From Priapulus caudatus (Eukaryota; Priapulida; Priapulimorpha; Priapulimorphida; Priapulidae): a stretch of DNA of 42,173 bases. The position numbers and the translations under genes are program-made. This document shows, piece by piece, positions 29,774-40,030 of the stretch. The stretch covers positions 1-42,173 of the forward strand of contig NW_014577062.1 in assembly GCF_000485595.1 (NCBI RefSeq). The letters are read 5' to 3'. The notes under the pieces are model-generated. The model searched no databases, was not told the origin of the DNA, and worked only from the letters and a program-made list of their open reading frames with translations. How positions within the stretch are numbered: the stretch's first letter is position 1; each line of letters begins with the position of its first letter.

Positions 29774-32700
29774 NNNNNNNNNNTATCAGATAGTTACCAG
29801 GGTACGTTCCGGCAGTACCCTAGGGGACATAGACCCTATGAGCATCAGTAACGCACGAAGTTTTGTTGTCGTATAGGGTACTACATATATGTACCCGAGG
29901 TAACCACAGGCACTTGGAGCGTTTCAATACAATATAATGCTAAATAAATACGAAATCTATTTACTACCAAAGTCTTAATGTTTCTATACTCTTTCACCTA
30001 TTATTGCCGACAATTTCCTGTAAATGCCTAAATATATATAAATATATATATATAAGTGACAGTGTGCAGCGGCAGCAATGGCGCTTGGCGGCAGTCAGTG
30101 TTTGTTGTAGATGAGCATTTGGACGGCATTTAAAGGAAATTGTCGGCAATAATAGGTGAAAGAGAGTATAGAAACATTAAGACTTTGGTAGTAAATAGAT
30201 TTCGTATTTATTTAGCATTATATTTTATTGAAACGCTCCAAGTGCCTGTGGAGGTAATTAACTATCTGATATGGTTAGGGTTAATAGGGTTAGGGTTAGA
30301 GTACCCTATACGACAACGAACCCTTCAGCATCAGTAACAGATACTGCGGCTGGAGTGGAGTAAGTACCAAGTAGTGTGGCTGATAGGGTCTATGTCCCTC
30401 AGGGTACTATCGGAGGGTACCCTGGGTATGGTTCGATATATCGGAAAGTACGTACCTCGGGGTACTATACGATATGTCGCTGCGTACCCTGCATTGTCCC
30501 ACCGTACCCTGACTTTCAGCCAACTGATGTCGTAATACATACACTCTGTCAAGTTACCACATCACATAGAAGAAACCTCAAAACATCGCAATCCAATAAA
30601 AATGTATGCTATGTTTGACTATTTTTCTTTTTCCTTTTTTTTAAACGAAGAGCTAGCTTTTATATTTTGGTTTTACAACATCGGAAATACATCGGTTACA
30701 AGTCAGGCTCGTAGGGTCTATGTCCCCCAGGGTACTATCGGAACGTACCCTGGTAACTATCTGATAGGGTTAGGGAGTAGGCGTAGGCGACTCCCTAGAC
30801 TCTTTAGTGGAGTAGGCGAGGTACGGTCCGGCATATTAGATAGTACCAGGGTACCCTCCGATAGTACCCTTTGGGGGACATAGACCTTATTAGCGGTAGT
30901 GTGCTCGATCCTTCATAGACGTGTTAGATGTGCGAGATGTGTATTGATAACACGATAGATGCGGCATTGCAAATGTATGACATAAAATCACATTTTTCAT
31001 CTACACGTACAGCAGTGCATGTATACATCTAGTTATATATAGTTATACCACATATAATATACATAGATTATTAGTAAGTATTGCACGAAGGGTTGTTGTC
31101 GTATCAGGTACTACATATATGTACCCAATGTAGTTTTAGGTTGTTTAGTATTATGTTTATATTTTTATATGAGGTATGTTTAGGGATCTAAGTCTGGTCA
31201 TAGCTCTCGAACTATAGCCCTTCGCTCCGGCACAGGTGTGCAGAGCAAAGGGCTATATAGTTCTAGAGCTAATTAAGTCTGTTCACTGCTTTCACCATCA
31301 TGAGTCGTCTTCAAAGAATCCCTTAAATTTAGCCTTTTTGTTTCTGTCATACAATAATGTTACAATATTAAACTTATCTTCGTTCTCTAGTTAGGTGCAT
31401 CATTCTATTGGTTTAATCAACCTTGACTCTCTCCTTCGGTATAGTCCTGTGAGCTTATTTTACGAAATGGGGTTAGCCGCTAGAAACAGTTGCCGCTGGA
31501 GGGCAGCACATCTGCAGAGGTGAAGATTATCCGCGTACCCAGATGCACACCCGGGATAGAGTGGGGGAAGTGGGTGTTTTTATTCTTTTGTGTGTGCTGA
31601 GGAGTTATGTAATATGTTTATTGAGATACACTGTGATATTAGTGGTGCATATGTGAAGTGGGTGTTTATTCTTTTGTGTGTGCTGAGGAGTTATGTAATA
31701 TGTTTATTGAGATTCATGTATGTATGTAGGTACATGTATGACCTGCAGAAGAGCCCCCTACTGTCGTACACCACCTATATTCGCGCTGACAATATATATG
31801 CGTGGGTGCATGGGTGTGCACGTCCACGTGTGTGCGTGCGTGCGTGCGTGTGCACGTACAAGTGTGTGCGTGCGTGTGGTCATACATGTACGTGCATGCG
31901 TACGTGTGTGCTTGCGTGCGTGCGTATAAACGTACAGGTGCGTGAATGCGTGCGTATGTACGTGCGGGCGTGCGTGTGCATGCACGTACAAGTGCGTGCG
32001 TGCGTGCGTGTGGTCATACATGTACGTGCATGCGTGGGTGTGCAGGCTTCACACGTGTGTGCGTGTGTGCATGCGTGTGCACGTCCACGTGTATGGGTGC
32101 GTGCGTGTGCACGTACATGTGCGCACGTACAAGTGTGTGCGTGCGTGTGTGCGTGCGTGCGTGCGTGCATGCGTACGTGTGCGCTTGCGTCCATATGTGA
32201 AGTGGGTGTTTATTCTTTTGTGTGCTGAGGAGTTGTGTAATATGTTTAAATTGAGATTCACGGTGATATTAGTGGTGCATATGTGAAGTGGGTGTTGATT
32301 CTTTTGTGTGTGCTCAGGAGTTATGTAATATGTTTATTGAGATTATTAATGCTACAAAGACTCAAGTTGCAATACAAATTATGTATATCTTTATTTATAA
32401 ATGCAGCCATTTACTACAGACACTAGCATTACTGCTGACAATAGCTCGGCCTAAAGTTGGAAATCAATGAAGCACACCTTAACAATTCTTCCACCGAGAG
32501 AAATCTTCTGATGGGGCAGGTCTCTTTTAATATTTTAAATGTCTTGCTTAGAGTCAGACCAATGACCCTTTCTACATGAATCCTCTTAGATGCGATACGT
32601 CTATCCCTAACAACTGTCTCTGCATTAAGTTGGGATTTTCCTTTGAGCATTGAGCGTGCGTTTACATGCACATTACAGCGTCAACCTTAAGTCTCTTTCT

Positions 32701-35700
32701 TTCGTCTAAAAATAAGACATATTTAAGCAAACGTTAATGAAAATATATTATCAAAAAAATGCGTGGTGGCAACGAAAGGCTATAGCACTCGAGAGCTAAT
32801 CTCAATATAACAATAATAAAACATGTAGAATAAATGCCGGTGATTAATATAGCCGAGTGTCTGTGTGTATAATTAACGTGATTAATATTGTAACGCCCCT
32901 ATACGGGTACAGGGGGCTAAAATGGTAAAAGATGGGAAGAACACAATTACTTGGTTGTGAAAATGGCGTCAGCATGTGGAATGACTTTTATTACTCTCAT
33001 AATCGTCACCATTACCAAAACATTCATAATCATACAGAGTAATAAATATACAAACAGTCATGAACCTCAAAGTAACAAGAACTTGTTTATGTTTTAGTCT
33101 TAAATTGACCAATAAATCAAACTAATGACATAAACTACAATCTTTTCATATACTAGGCTTCCTCCTAATTAAGTTCTATTCACGACACCATTAAGGTATT
33201 AATGCTTCTATATGCATTCGTAATAAGTCTTATTCCTGAACTAATCCGAAAATAAACCGATTTAAATTACAGTGTGAACGCAGCTCACATTCTAATAATA
33301 CATATCAAATCACTGTAATTATCACATATCACAATCACATATCAAATCACATATCAAATCAAATTACTATCTATTCACCATGTATCATATACAGTAACTC
33401 GCGTTATATCCATGTTATCATACATGGCATGGCTATAATTATAGAGAGTGGATGCATGTGATTCAACCATTACAACCTATAAAAAAATGAACATTACTGA
33501 AGTTTAAAAACCCTACCTTATTATATACCTGTTACTTTTAAACTACCTTCAATATCTCCATCACTAATCATAAACCAATTACTATGTGAACACATAAGTA
33601 AGTAGTAACACTACAGTAACACAACTACAGTACGCAAGTACAACTACATCCTACATACAGTACACAACAGTAATACTATCTGCACTAGCTACAACTCCGT
33701 TCTGAATGTATTTCTCTCTCAAATTATCTCTTACTTGTGAAATAACATATCAATCATAATCTCAAAAGTGTCACTCATAAACATTCTTATAGCCAAATCA
33801 TTCATTATATAAAAGTAACTCTAAAATGGTAAAAGATGGGAAGAACACAATTACTTGGTTGTGAAAATGGCGTCAGCATGTGGAATGACCACAATCACAC
33901 ACTACTCATTGTTCTCTCATCTCGAGTCTCTGGACTCTTCCATTTTTTCCGGGGGTTAGGTTACTTTCCCATTGCGCATTAAATAAACAAAAATGGGGGG
34001 GTCATAATTGTCACAGTATTCGATTGATCTCGTTTGTATTCGCCCAGATGCGCCGCCACCTAACTGAGTGGCTTTGTTTTTAGAGCAGTTACTTGCGAGC
34101 AGTTGCGAGCCAGCATGTACACCAGTTTGCCGTGAATATACTTGCGCTTGTCGTAACGTTATACCGCTCCTTGTGTTGTCATTTAATAAGCATCACACTA
34201 TCACAATAATCAAACAGACAAAACAAACAAGTCTGTCTGATCAGGATTACAATATGGCTATATTGTACCAATTGGTACAATTGGTGGTAATACATTACTA
34301 TATGGTATGTTAGTCGCAAGTAAATTTATACACTGATTCGGTACCTGATACCGATTCGGATTCGAATTTCGGATTCGAAGAAAGAAGAGAGCGGCAGTTA
34401 ATGTAAGCGGCAGTAATGAAAGTCGAAAAGTCTCACTCTTTCATTCTATTCTTCCTAAAATTCTCGAGCTGCTCGCTGGCAGCTATGGATCGTGCCCGGC
34501 CTACGCACTCGGCACACGGATCCATAGCTGCCAGCGCTGCATACTGTCGTACGACGTTCCCGCGGTCCGCGTGCGCCTTGCCGCGAACTGCGCGCAAGAT
34601 CTGCTGCTCAGCGCTTCGGATCAACACCTCCTTTCGGGCAACGCTTCTCTAGTATCCCGTCTCATCTGGATTATTTACCAATTACCAGCTGAACTTGCCA
34701 CTGGCATTGTCCTATATAATTATACTGCTCTGTAGCCGATAAATGCTGTCAATGATAACACTAACAGTTGTTTTTATAATCTAGACTGCATGGAATACGC
34801 AAGAAACTACTGCAAACCCGCAAAGTCAAAATGAGCTAAACTAATGTTTATAAGCTATTTTCGATATTACACTTACTTAAAAGTGTGCTAGTATAGTCAG
34901 CCTCTCTGAAGTGATCGCTGCAGACTTTACGAAGCATTTTAACTTGGTTATATCGCTATGACGATACGATCGGCTATTCATGATTCCTGTATCTTTCCAA
35001 CTGACGCGTTGATTGCGCAATCGTTGTAACACCTCTAACTCCCGCTGCGCCACCTGCTGACAAAGCTAGCGGCTAACCCCATTGCAAGGTTACATATATA
35101 TATATATATGGTGTTTATCCATGTGCATATTGTTTTTGCACAGTGACTATAATATTGCAAAACTGTACTAGTGTAATAATTGATATATTATCACAAAATC
35201 ATGTACAGATCTAAAAATGTTTTGTAAAATGAGGCAAAACTGTTCATCGTTCTGTGATGAACAGATAAAATATATATAAATAATTTTTTTACGCTCGCTA
35301 CGCTCACCATGGGTGCCCATATTAAGCAGCCAGATTAGTCACTGCTCATAATTTTTATCTTGGCAGATCCTTGGCTAAGTTGGCTTGCTAGTGGAGCATT
35401 TACATAATTGTAGCTATATGACCTACCTCATCATTGCAGGCTACAATTTTTTATCTCTGGTTCATGCTGGAAACCCGGTAATTAGAACAAACCTGAGTTT
35501 CGACAAGTTTTTTCCAAAAATTCGACATTGGTGCGGCAATGGTGCCATTCACTAATGCATTGTTCTCTCAGTGTGACTATTATATGAAACATGTATCTTT
35601 TACAGATCTGTGATGTTCTTCAGTCAACTTTCAGTCAGTTATCTAGCAGTGAGTTGCCTGCTGCATTAGCCTTTCTCAATGATGCCTTGAAGAATTACCA

Positions 35701-38517
35701 ATCAGTATTGGGGCAAAGTGATTCCGAGTTGGATCAGCAGCCGACTCCGCATGCCCTAAATGGCCATGCCTGCAATACAGGTAATATTGGTATGCTTGCC
35801 ATTTACGTTTAAAAGGTTCAAAGTGTGAGCATAACATAGCTGTCGTGGAGTTAGGTAGACCTGTACAAAACATCTCATTGCTGTAACTAACCATATGTCA
35901 GAAGCTCAGACTGGACTTTTGAGTGTGTAGGAAAAATATTAAAACGGTAATGCAGTGCTTTAAAACCTGGTTATGTTTATATATATATTTATATAGTTTT
36001 GTTTCTCTATATATATACTAGAGCATACATCCAAGATCTAGATCAAGAATCTAACACGAATTTGCTCAGTTGGGATGACTTCATATGTAAAATGCATTAT
36101 TATTGTGCTCCTTTTAAAACAATACATAATATTATATTGCTATAAAATGCACGAAATAATCTCTACTATTAGTATTATATCAGCCATGTGCACAACCTTC
36201 CATAATAGTGCCATCATACTCGATCCAATATGATATTTATACACAATGTTCCTTTTTCAGAGAAATTACTTCTCGATTCTGGTGCTGTAGCCATAGCCGG
36301 TATGGGCGTACAACCTGTCCCACACATAAACGGAGATGCAGTTAGTCATCCCCTTCACAATCTTCCCACTGCAACGGAATGCATGCCTGGCATGCAGGTA
36401 CCCCAACTAAACGCCAGCCACCTCAGTGATACCGACTTCACCTGTGGTCTCAGCTCAGGCAAGCAACCTGCATGCCAGAGTGACCTGCATGACAGCAACG
36501 ATATGGGTCGAATGGCCACTAAAGCGGAAATCGCCGATGTGAAAAATGTCGGCTCATCGGTCAAGACCCGCGTGGAAGCTGTGAGCGCGACAGAGCTTGA
36601 GAATCAGGCGGCGCAGGCTCTCACTGAGCTGCGATCGACACGTAAACAGACTCGACAGGCTGCGGCCAAGGCGGCCATTGCCATGAAAAAGGCTATCGGT
36701 AGCCAGCTGGATGACGAAGAGAAGGGAAGTGGTGCGCATCCCACAGCCCCATTGACACGTACAGCAACTGCCAGACGAGCGGCAGGATCCGTCCGCAGAA
36801 AGGTTGGCATGGCGACGAAGAGCAGTGGCCGAGAGTCGGGGAGAGGCATTCCACTGAAGAGGCCGCAGAATAATGCTGAAGCTGAGAACGGGTTGGTGCT
36901 GGAGCCGGCTGTGACTACGGGTGACTCAGAGGTGGCTGAGAAGAGGACTGTAGGTGAAGTCAAGTTAAACACATCGACGAGTTCCTGTGGGTCTCAACCA
37001 CCGGCGCCGCTGAAAATAAATAAGCGTGGTAGAAAGAAGGGTTTCCGAGTACCGAAAAGCGACACCCCACTTCCTTGTCCCGAGTGCGAGGAGACGTTCT
37101 TTCATAAAAAATCGCTCACCGCTCACGTGCGCAAGCACGGCTATGCGCCTGTGTGCTGCCGCGAGTGTAAAAACGAGTTCTACAATGGGGCCGACTGCAA
37201 GCGGCACGTATGCAAGAAGCAGATGGGTCCGTTCACCTGCGAAAAGTGCAGCATGACATTCACGCATTCGCAGCACTTTGACAAGCATGTGGAGGGCCAC
37301 CGCAAGAATGACTGCCAGCTGTGCGGGCAGTTGTTTACGAAGCGGAAGGAACTGTGCAAGCACATGCGCACCTTACACAAGGTGCCCGAGCCTGAGAAAC
37401 TCTACACGTGCCAGTACTGCCCGCGCCAGTTCATGAAGCGGCCATCACTGTTTGTGCATCTCAAGGAGCACTCCGGCAGCAAACCTGTGTGCCAGAAGTG
37501 TGGGCAGATGTGTGAGACGGAAGCGTCGTACGAGCAGCACATGAACTGGCATTCGGAGGAGGCGCCGTACTGCTGTCTCAAGTGTGGCGAGGCGTTCATG
37601 CGCAAGCAGCAGTACGACCAGCACCTCGCTGGCCACCGCAAGTACGACTGCACGCTGCAGCTGTGCCGCGAGAACTTCTCGACGAAGAAAGGCCTGCTGC
37701 GGCACATGCGCGGCATGCACGGCGTGCTGCGCGTGCGAGAGAAGAAGCACGAGTGCGGCATCTGCCACAAGCGCTTCCAGCGCCCGCTGCTGCTCGACAT
37801 CCACATGCGGCTGCACACGGGCGAGCGGCCAATACAGTGCACGATGTGCGACAAGAGCTTCCGCACACGCCGCGCACTGCAGAAGCACGTGCTCACGGTG
37901 AGTCACATGCGGCAGGCGGGCGAGTCGGTCGACGGCATGCTGCAGGACATGGAGCGGCCGTTCCTGTGCGCGACGTGCGGCGCCTCGTTTCACCGCAAGC
38001 AGGGCCTCCTGCGTCACATGAAGGGCCACAGCGACGACCGGCCCTTCGAGTGTCCCTACTGCGAGTACAAGTGCAAGTGCAGCACGAATCTGAAGCGGCA
38101 CATCGACCTGCACACGGACCAGCGGCGTTTCGTCTGCGAGCTGTGCGGCTCGGCTTTCCATGCACACGCCACGCTGAAGGAGCACCACGCGTATGTGCAC
38201 TCCGAGGACCGCCTCTACTCGTGCCCCAAGTGCAGCAAGGGGTTCAAGGGCAGGAGTGGCCTGCGACGGCACCTGCGCATCCACAGCGAGGAGCGACCGT
38301 ACGTGTGCCAGTGCGGACAGTCGTACAAGCGCATGTCGCATCTAAAGCGGCACATGCAGTCGCTGCACGGTACGCAGTTTCCGACGGCGCGGCCGCGCAG
38401 GGTTGACAAGGAAGAGGTAGACCCTGTGCGGGACGTGCGTGCCAACATCAGCATGGATGACATCAAGGAGTGCCTCAGCAATCCAGCGAAGAACGAACAG
38501 GCGCCTAACGTGCAGCA

Positions 38518-38549
<32 letters not shown>

Positions 38550-39250
38550 AGCAGCATTCGATGCACGTCTATGCGGCTGCTGCTGAGCCAGAGGAGTATG
38601 TAGAGAGTGCCTATGAACCGAAACTTCTGGAGATCTATCAGCTGACGGTTCAGGGTCAGAATGTGCAGCTCATCGAGAAAATTGCGATCGACAGTGAGCA
38701 GGAGCAGCAACAGCAGCAGCATATCGTGCAGCAGAACTCTCACCTCTTGGCACAGATGCAGCAACAGACAATGCAGCCTCAGCAACTTCACGAATCCAGC
38801 TTCTTGCCGAACTCCACCTGCACTCAGCCGATGTCGCCGGTGGCGCAGCACGCGCAACACATCGCCATGTCCTCGCCGGTGCCGCAACTTGTCATGTCAG
38901 GCGTGTCAACTCAGGTTATGCCTACCCCGTCCCAAACTGTGGTGTCGCACCAGCCGACACCAGCACCCACACCTCACCACCCTACACCAGCGTCAACACC
39001 ACACCAAGACCAGGTGCCTTCTCCAATGATGCAGAATATGCCCGTGTCGGCTGCGAGTGTCATCAGTGAATCTCAGGGCAGACTCGGCCAGCTACAGCCT
39101 CAGCAATCGATGCAGGACTTCTTTAATAATCCATCGCTTGTGCAATACAGTTACAACAACGGTTTCCCAATCAACTATAATCCAACATACTATGAGGCAG
39201 TGTTTCACCAAACTCAGATGGACAGCCCAATCTCGGCAGAAAACCAATAA
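26946..39250 (+). CDS. Poly-C2H2 zinc-finger protein, Gln-rich, whole gene model
   Basis: Three exons: 26946-27011, 35606-35780 and 36261-39250 (TAA), joined in phases 0 and 1, giving about 1076 residues. Residues 1-80 form an acidic-amphipathic N-terminus. Residues 81 to about 350 are Ala/Lys/Arg-rich, with GRKKGF reminiscent of an AT-hook. About 15 C2H2 fingers fill residues 353-783. The C-terminus is Gln/Pro-rich, with a 14-Gln run at 832-845 and repeated TPAPTPHHPTPASTPH. This architecture suggests a nuclear sequence-specific transcription regulator with a glutamine-type activation region. I do not recognise a named orthologue. Exon 3 is certain; exon 2 is well supported by splice sites and phase; exon 1 is the least sure because of the 8.6-kb intron. 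Confidence 0.85.
27018..27355. other. Start of the long first intron, nothing recognised
   Basis: Unique-looking AT-rich DNA without repeats or exon signals. Confidence 0.4.
27363..27602. mobile_element. TTAGGG-bearing MITE (family T), complete copy
   Basis: 240 bp bounded by GGGTCTATGTCCCCCGGGG and the inverse CCCTGGGGGACATAGACCC, with TA on each outer side as in Tc1/mariner-type insertions. Inside are nested palindromes (CCGGTATACCGG, CAGGGTACG with CGTACCCTG), CCTCGCCTACTCCAC, and six CCCTAA-type telomeric units, one of them altered. No coding capacity. Confidence 0.8.
27671..27960. mobile_element. TTAGGG-bearing MITE (family T), right end replaced by a hairpin
   Basis: The left arm starts GGGTCTATGTCCCCCAGGG after TA. 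The core has several TTAGGG units. Instead of the right arm there is an inverted repeat: GATAGAGAACATGGGTCCCA at about 27790 and its inverse at about 27915, surrounding TTGATTATATTG repeats and further TTAGGG units to 27960. Confidence 0.65.
27961..28500. other. Intron DNA without recognised features
   Basis: Some TCATTATGAT-type short repeats at 28050-28090; otherwise unique. A minus-strand open frame at 28153-28395 has no family resemblance. Confidence 0.35.
28520..28950. mobile_element. Foldback element with about 170-bp arms and AT centre
   Basis: Left-arm pieces TTTTTACCCGAT, TTGGTGTGGGCGGAGTCAT and TGTAACTTCTGC reappear inverted at 28795-28945 (ATGACTCCGCCCACACCAAA, GCAGAAGTTACAGG, ATCGGGTAAAAA). 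The centre, 28720-28790, is (TA)n and ATAAATTT. Arms are perhaps 85% alike. Confidence 0.7.
29225..29325. repeat. Dispersed repeat, inverse of 8398-8475
   Basis: Contains GCGCCATCTCGTGGCAACTT through GGTATCATACC-like sequence ending CCATCCCAGTG. In the minus frame it reads [20 protein letters not shown], matching the other copy apart from conservative changes. Confidence 0.6.
29695..29783. repeat. (GA)n microsatellite running into a 10-N gap
   Basis: AGAGAG with CGCG and GGAAG interruptions from about 29695 to 29773, then ten N (29774-29783). The true repeat length is unknown. Confidence 0.9.
29784..29836. mobile_element. Family T MITE, right end only
   Basis: TATCAGATAGTTACCAGGG then the right arm ending GACATAGACCC next to TA. 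The left part is lost in the N gap. Confidence 0.65.
29898..30257. mobile_element. 348-bp palindromic MITE with 6-bp target duplication
   Basis: The element spans 29904-30251, with ends CCACAGGCACTTGGAGC and exact inverse, arms about 120 bp long (CTTTCACCTATTATTGCCGA on the left). AGGTAA is repeated at 29898-29903 and 30252-30257, immediately outside. The centre holds a short AT run and AGTGACAGTGTGCAGCGGCA. No coding sequence; the superfamily is not decided. Confidence 0.8.
30386..30480. mobile_element. Family T MITE, left-end fragment
   Basis: After TA, GGGTCTATGTCCCTCAGGG continues through a degraded palindrome (GGTATGGTTCGATATATCGG) and fades near 30480. Confidence 0.6.
30714..30887. mobile_element. 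Family T MITE, compact complete copy
   Basis: 174 bp, TA on both sides, left GGGTCTATGTCCCCCAGGG and right GGGGGACATAGACCT. The core has a single TTAGGG, GTAGGCGTAGGCGACTC and GAGTAGGCGAGGTACGG, inverted relative to the 27363 copy. Confidence 0.75.
31200..31271. repeat. Imperfect hairpin with about 23-bp arms
   Basis: AGCTCTCGAACTATAGCCCTT and inverse AAGGGCTATATAGTTCTAGAGCT around a 24-base loop. It is one of several unrelated short hairpins in the window. Confidence 0.7.
31567..31716. repeat. 86-88-bp tandem repeat, left pair
   Basis: GAAGTGGGTGTTTATTCTTT and the following sequence (TGTGTGCTGAGGAGTTATGT) occur twice, 87 bp apart, the second truncated after GAGATTCA. Two more copies lie at 32199-32344. 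Confidence 0.8.
31717..32193. repeat. Second alternating purine-pyrimidine array
   Basis: GTGCGTGCGTGCGTGTGCAC, ACGTACAAGTG and CATACATGTACGTGCATGCG units, less regular than the array at 24.8-26.4 kb but of the same style. It sits between two pairs of 86-88-bp repeats. Long open frames in it are artefacts. Confidence 0.85.
32199..32344. repeat. 86-88-bp tandem repeat, right pair
   Basis: Two further copies of the 31567 unit, starting GAAGTGGGTG at 32199 and 32285, 86 bp apart. Confidence 0.8.
32429..32671 (-). pseudogene. C-terminal fragment of a DDE transposase (DDE_Tnp_4 type)
   Basis: The open frame reads LKGKSQL, RRIASKRIHVERVIG, TFKILKETCP and SLISNFRPSY. This is the end of the Harbinger/ISL2EU-like DDE_Tnp_4 nuclease domain, in which IAS.RIHVER.IG carries the last catalytic Glu. 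Upstream catalytic Asp motifs and the N-terminal part are not visible before 33000, so it is a remnant. A small deletion or insertion after VIG separates it from the usual family spacing. Confidence 0.75.
32917..32985 (+). repeat. 69-bp perfect direct repeat, left copy
   Basis: Begins CTAAAATGGTAAAAGATGGG and ends CAGCATGTGGAATGAC. It is identical to 33821-33889, with 835 bp between. Confidence 0.9.
32986..33820. other. AT-rich segment between 69-bp repeats
   Basis: No exon or transposase seen. It holds a short (ATCACATATCAA)n tract at 33310-33365 and an otherwise plain AT-rich sequence. Confidence 0.45.
33821..33889 (+). repeat. 69-bp perfect direct repeat, right copy
   Basis: Identical partner of 32917-32985. 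Perfect identity argues for a recent event or an assembly duplication. Confidence 0.9.
34470..34640. other. GC-rich block with a 16-bp-arm hairpin
   Basis: CTGGCAGCTATGGATC and inverse GATCCATAGCTGCCAG enclose about 30 bases. The block is CpG-rich within AT-rich surroundings, and open on the minus strand for about 65 codons without family resemblance. It may be a promoter-like island or an exon of an unrecognised gene. Confidence 0.4.
35271..35345. repeat. Dispersed repeat shared with 11118-11196
   Basis: TTTTTTTACGCTCGCTACGC, CCATGGGTGCCCATATTAAG and CAGCCAGATTAG, in the same orientation as the first copy. Confidence 0.7.
35606..35780 (+). CDS. Zinc-finger gene, second coding exon
   Basis: Acceptor CTTTTACAG, donor GTAATA. 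It encodes 58 residues starting ICDVLQSTFSQLSSSELPAA and continuing LAFLNDALKNYQSVLGQSDS, probably helical, then a Pro/His/Asn-rich end plus one base. The leftover G plus AG of exon 3 makes Glu and keeps the frame. Confidence 0.8.
36261..39250 (+). CDS. Zinc-finger gene, main exon (all fingers and Gln-rich tail)
   Basis: Acceptor CCTTTTTCAG at 36251-36260. The frame is also open upstream to ATG 36230, which would allow an intronic start. Fingers run from CPECEETF (37076) to HMQSLH (about 38370). The second is degenerate (C.EC, then HVCKK, lacking the final His), two have altered C-C spacing (CTLQLC, CQCG), and classic TGERP-like linkers occur only once or twice. The GC-rich finger part contrasts with AT-rich flanks. 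Long minus-strand frames over 37.4-38.3 kb are shadows of the repeated codons. Confidence 0.95.
38513..38554 (+). repeat. Poly-glutamine CAG/CAA tract
   Basis: Fourteen Gln codons, mixed CAG and CAA with CAA concentrated in the middle, following the zinc-finger array. Mixed codons should limit slippage. Confidence 0.95.
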
Positions 39251-40030
39251 TGCTATTTACAATTTGTACGTTCTATGATAATGCAGCCTAGCTAACTAAT
39301 CACCTGCAATTATTATTTTAATACCAATGTATCTTTAAAGAATGTAGGTAGATAAATAATTTATCTACAAACATTTATTGGCTCATGTGGGTTGTATCGT
39401 GCGTGTGAACTCGGCCACATCTCACTTCATAGAAACCATTTCCGTAATTATTTCTAATGACTGTCTAAAAGTAATGACTATGAAATCAATCTAAGGGATA
39501 TTTTCTAAGAATTGTATAGGGTTCTAGTTGTATATAAATGGGTATGTATTATCATGCCTATGAATCAAACGTGAACATGAGGTGTTATGCTGAGATGCTC
39601 CTTTTAGTTCATGAATAAATTGTATGGTAATAGTAGAACAAATACATGTGTCGTTTTTATACACCAAAATGAAATGGGAAAACATTAAATTATCATGTCT
39701 TAAAATGCTTTTAAACATTTCAGTTACTGTTGATGCAGTGGTTAGTTGCTAGTTAACCAAGATGTACCAATGTTCCCACAACTGCCACCACTAATCCTTT
39801 CAATATGCACGAATATTCTTTGGGTGCTTATTAATTACCAAAAGAAACGATTGTAAATGAAGTTGCTATAAAATTGTTATATTGTACTCATGATATACAA
39901 ATGAAGACAGTGTTGACTTTCTCTATGTATAGATATATACATGTATGCAAACTCGTACATATAAAAACTGAAGTAAATACAAATGCTCAAACCTCTAAAT
40001 AAAAGGTTTTCTTGATGTATGAATAAAATT
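39251..40030 (+). other. Probable 3' UTR of the zinc-finger gene
   Basis: AT-rich, without repeats. AATAAA occurs at 39614-39619, 39998-40003 and 40022-40027; the last two lie close together and are the likelier end. Confidence 0.5.

Noticed and set aside
31590-32286. Open frames of 60-210 codons on both strands
   Set aside because: Same purine-pyrimidine low-complexity artefact, partly running into the 86-88-bp repeats.
32917-33889. LTR retrotransposon
   Set aside because: The 69-bp repeats lack TG..CA ends and no primer-binding site, polypurine tract or coding remnant was seen between them.
37445-38406. Frames of up to about 300 codons opposite or out of frame with the zinc fingers
   Set aside because: Shadows of the GC-rich, periodically repeated finger codons; the C2H2 frame has all family motifs.
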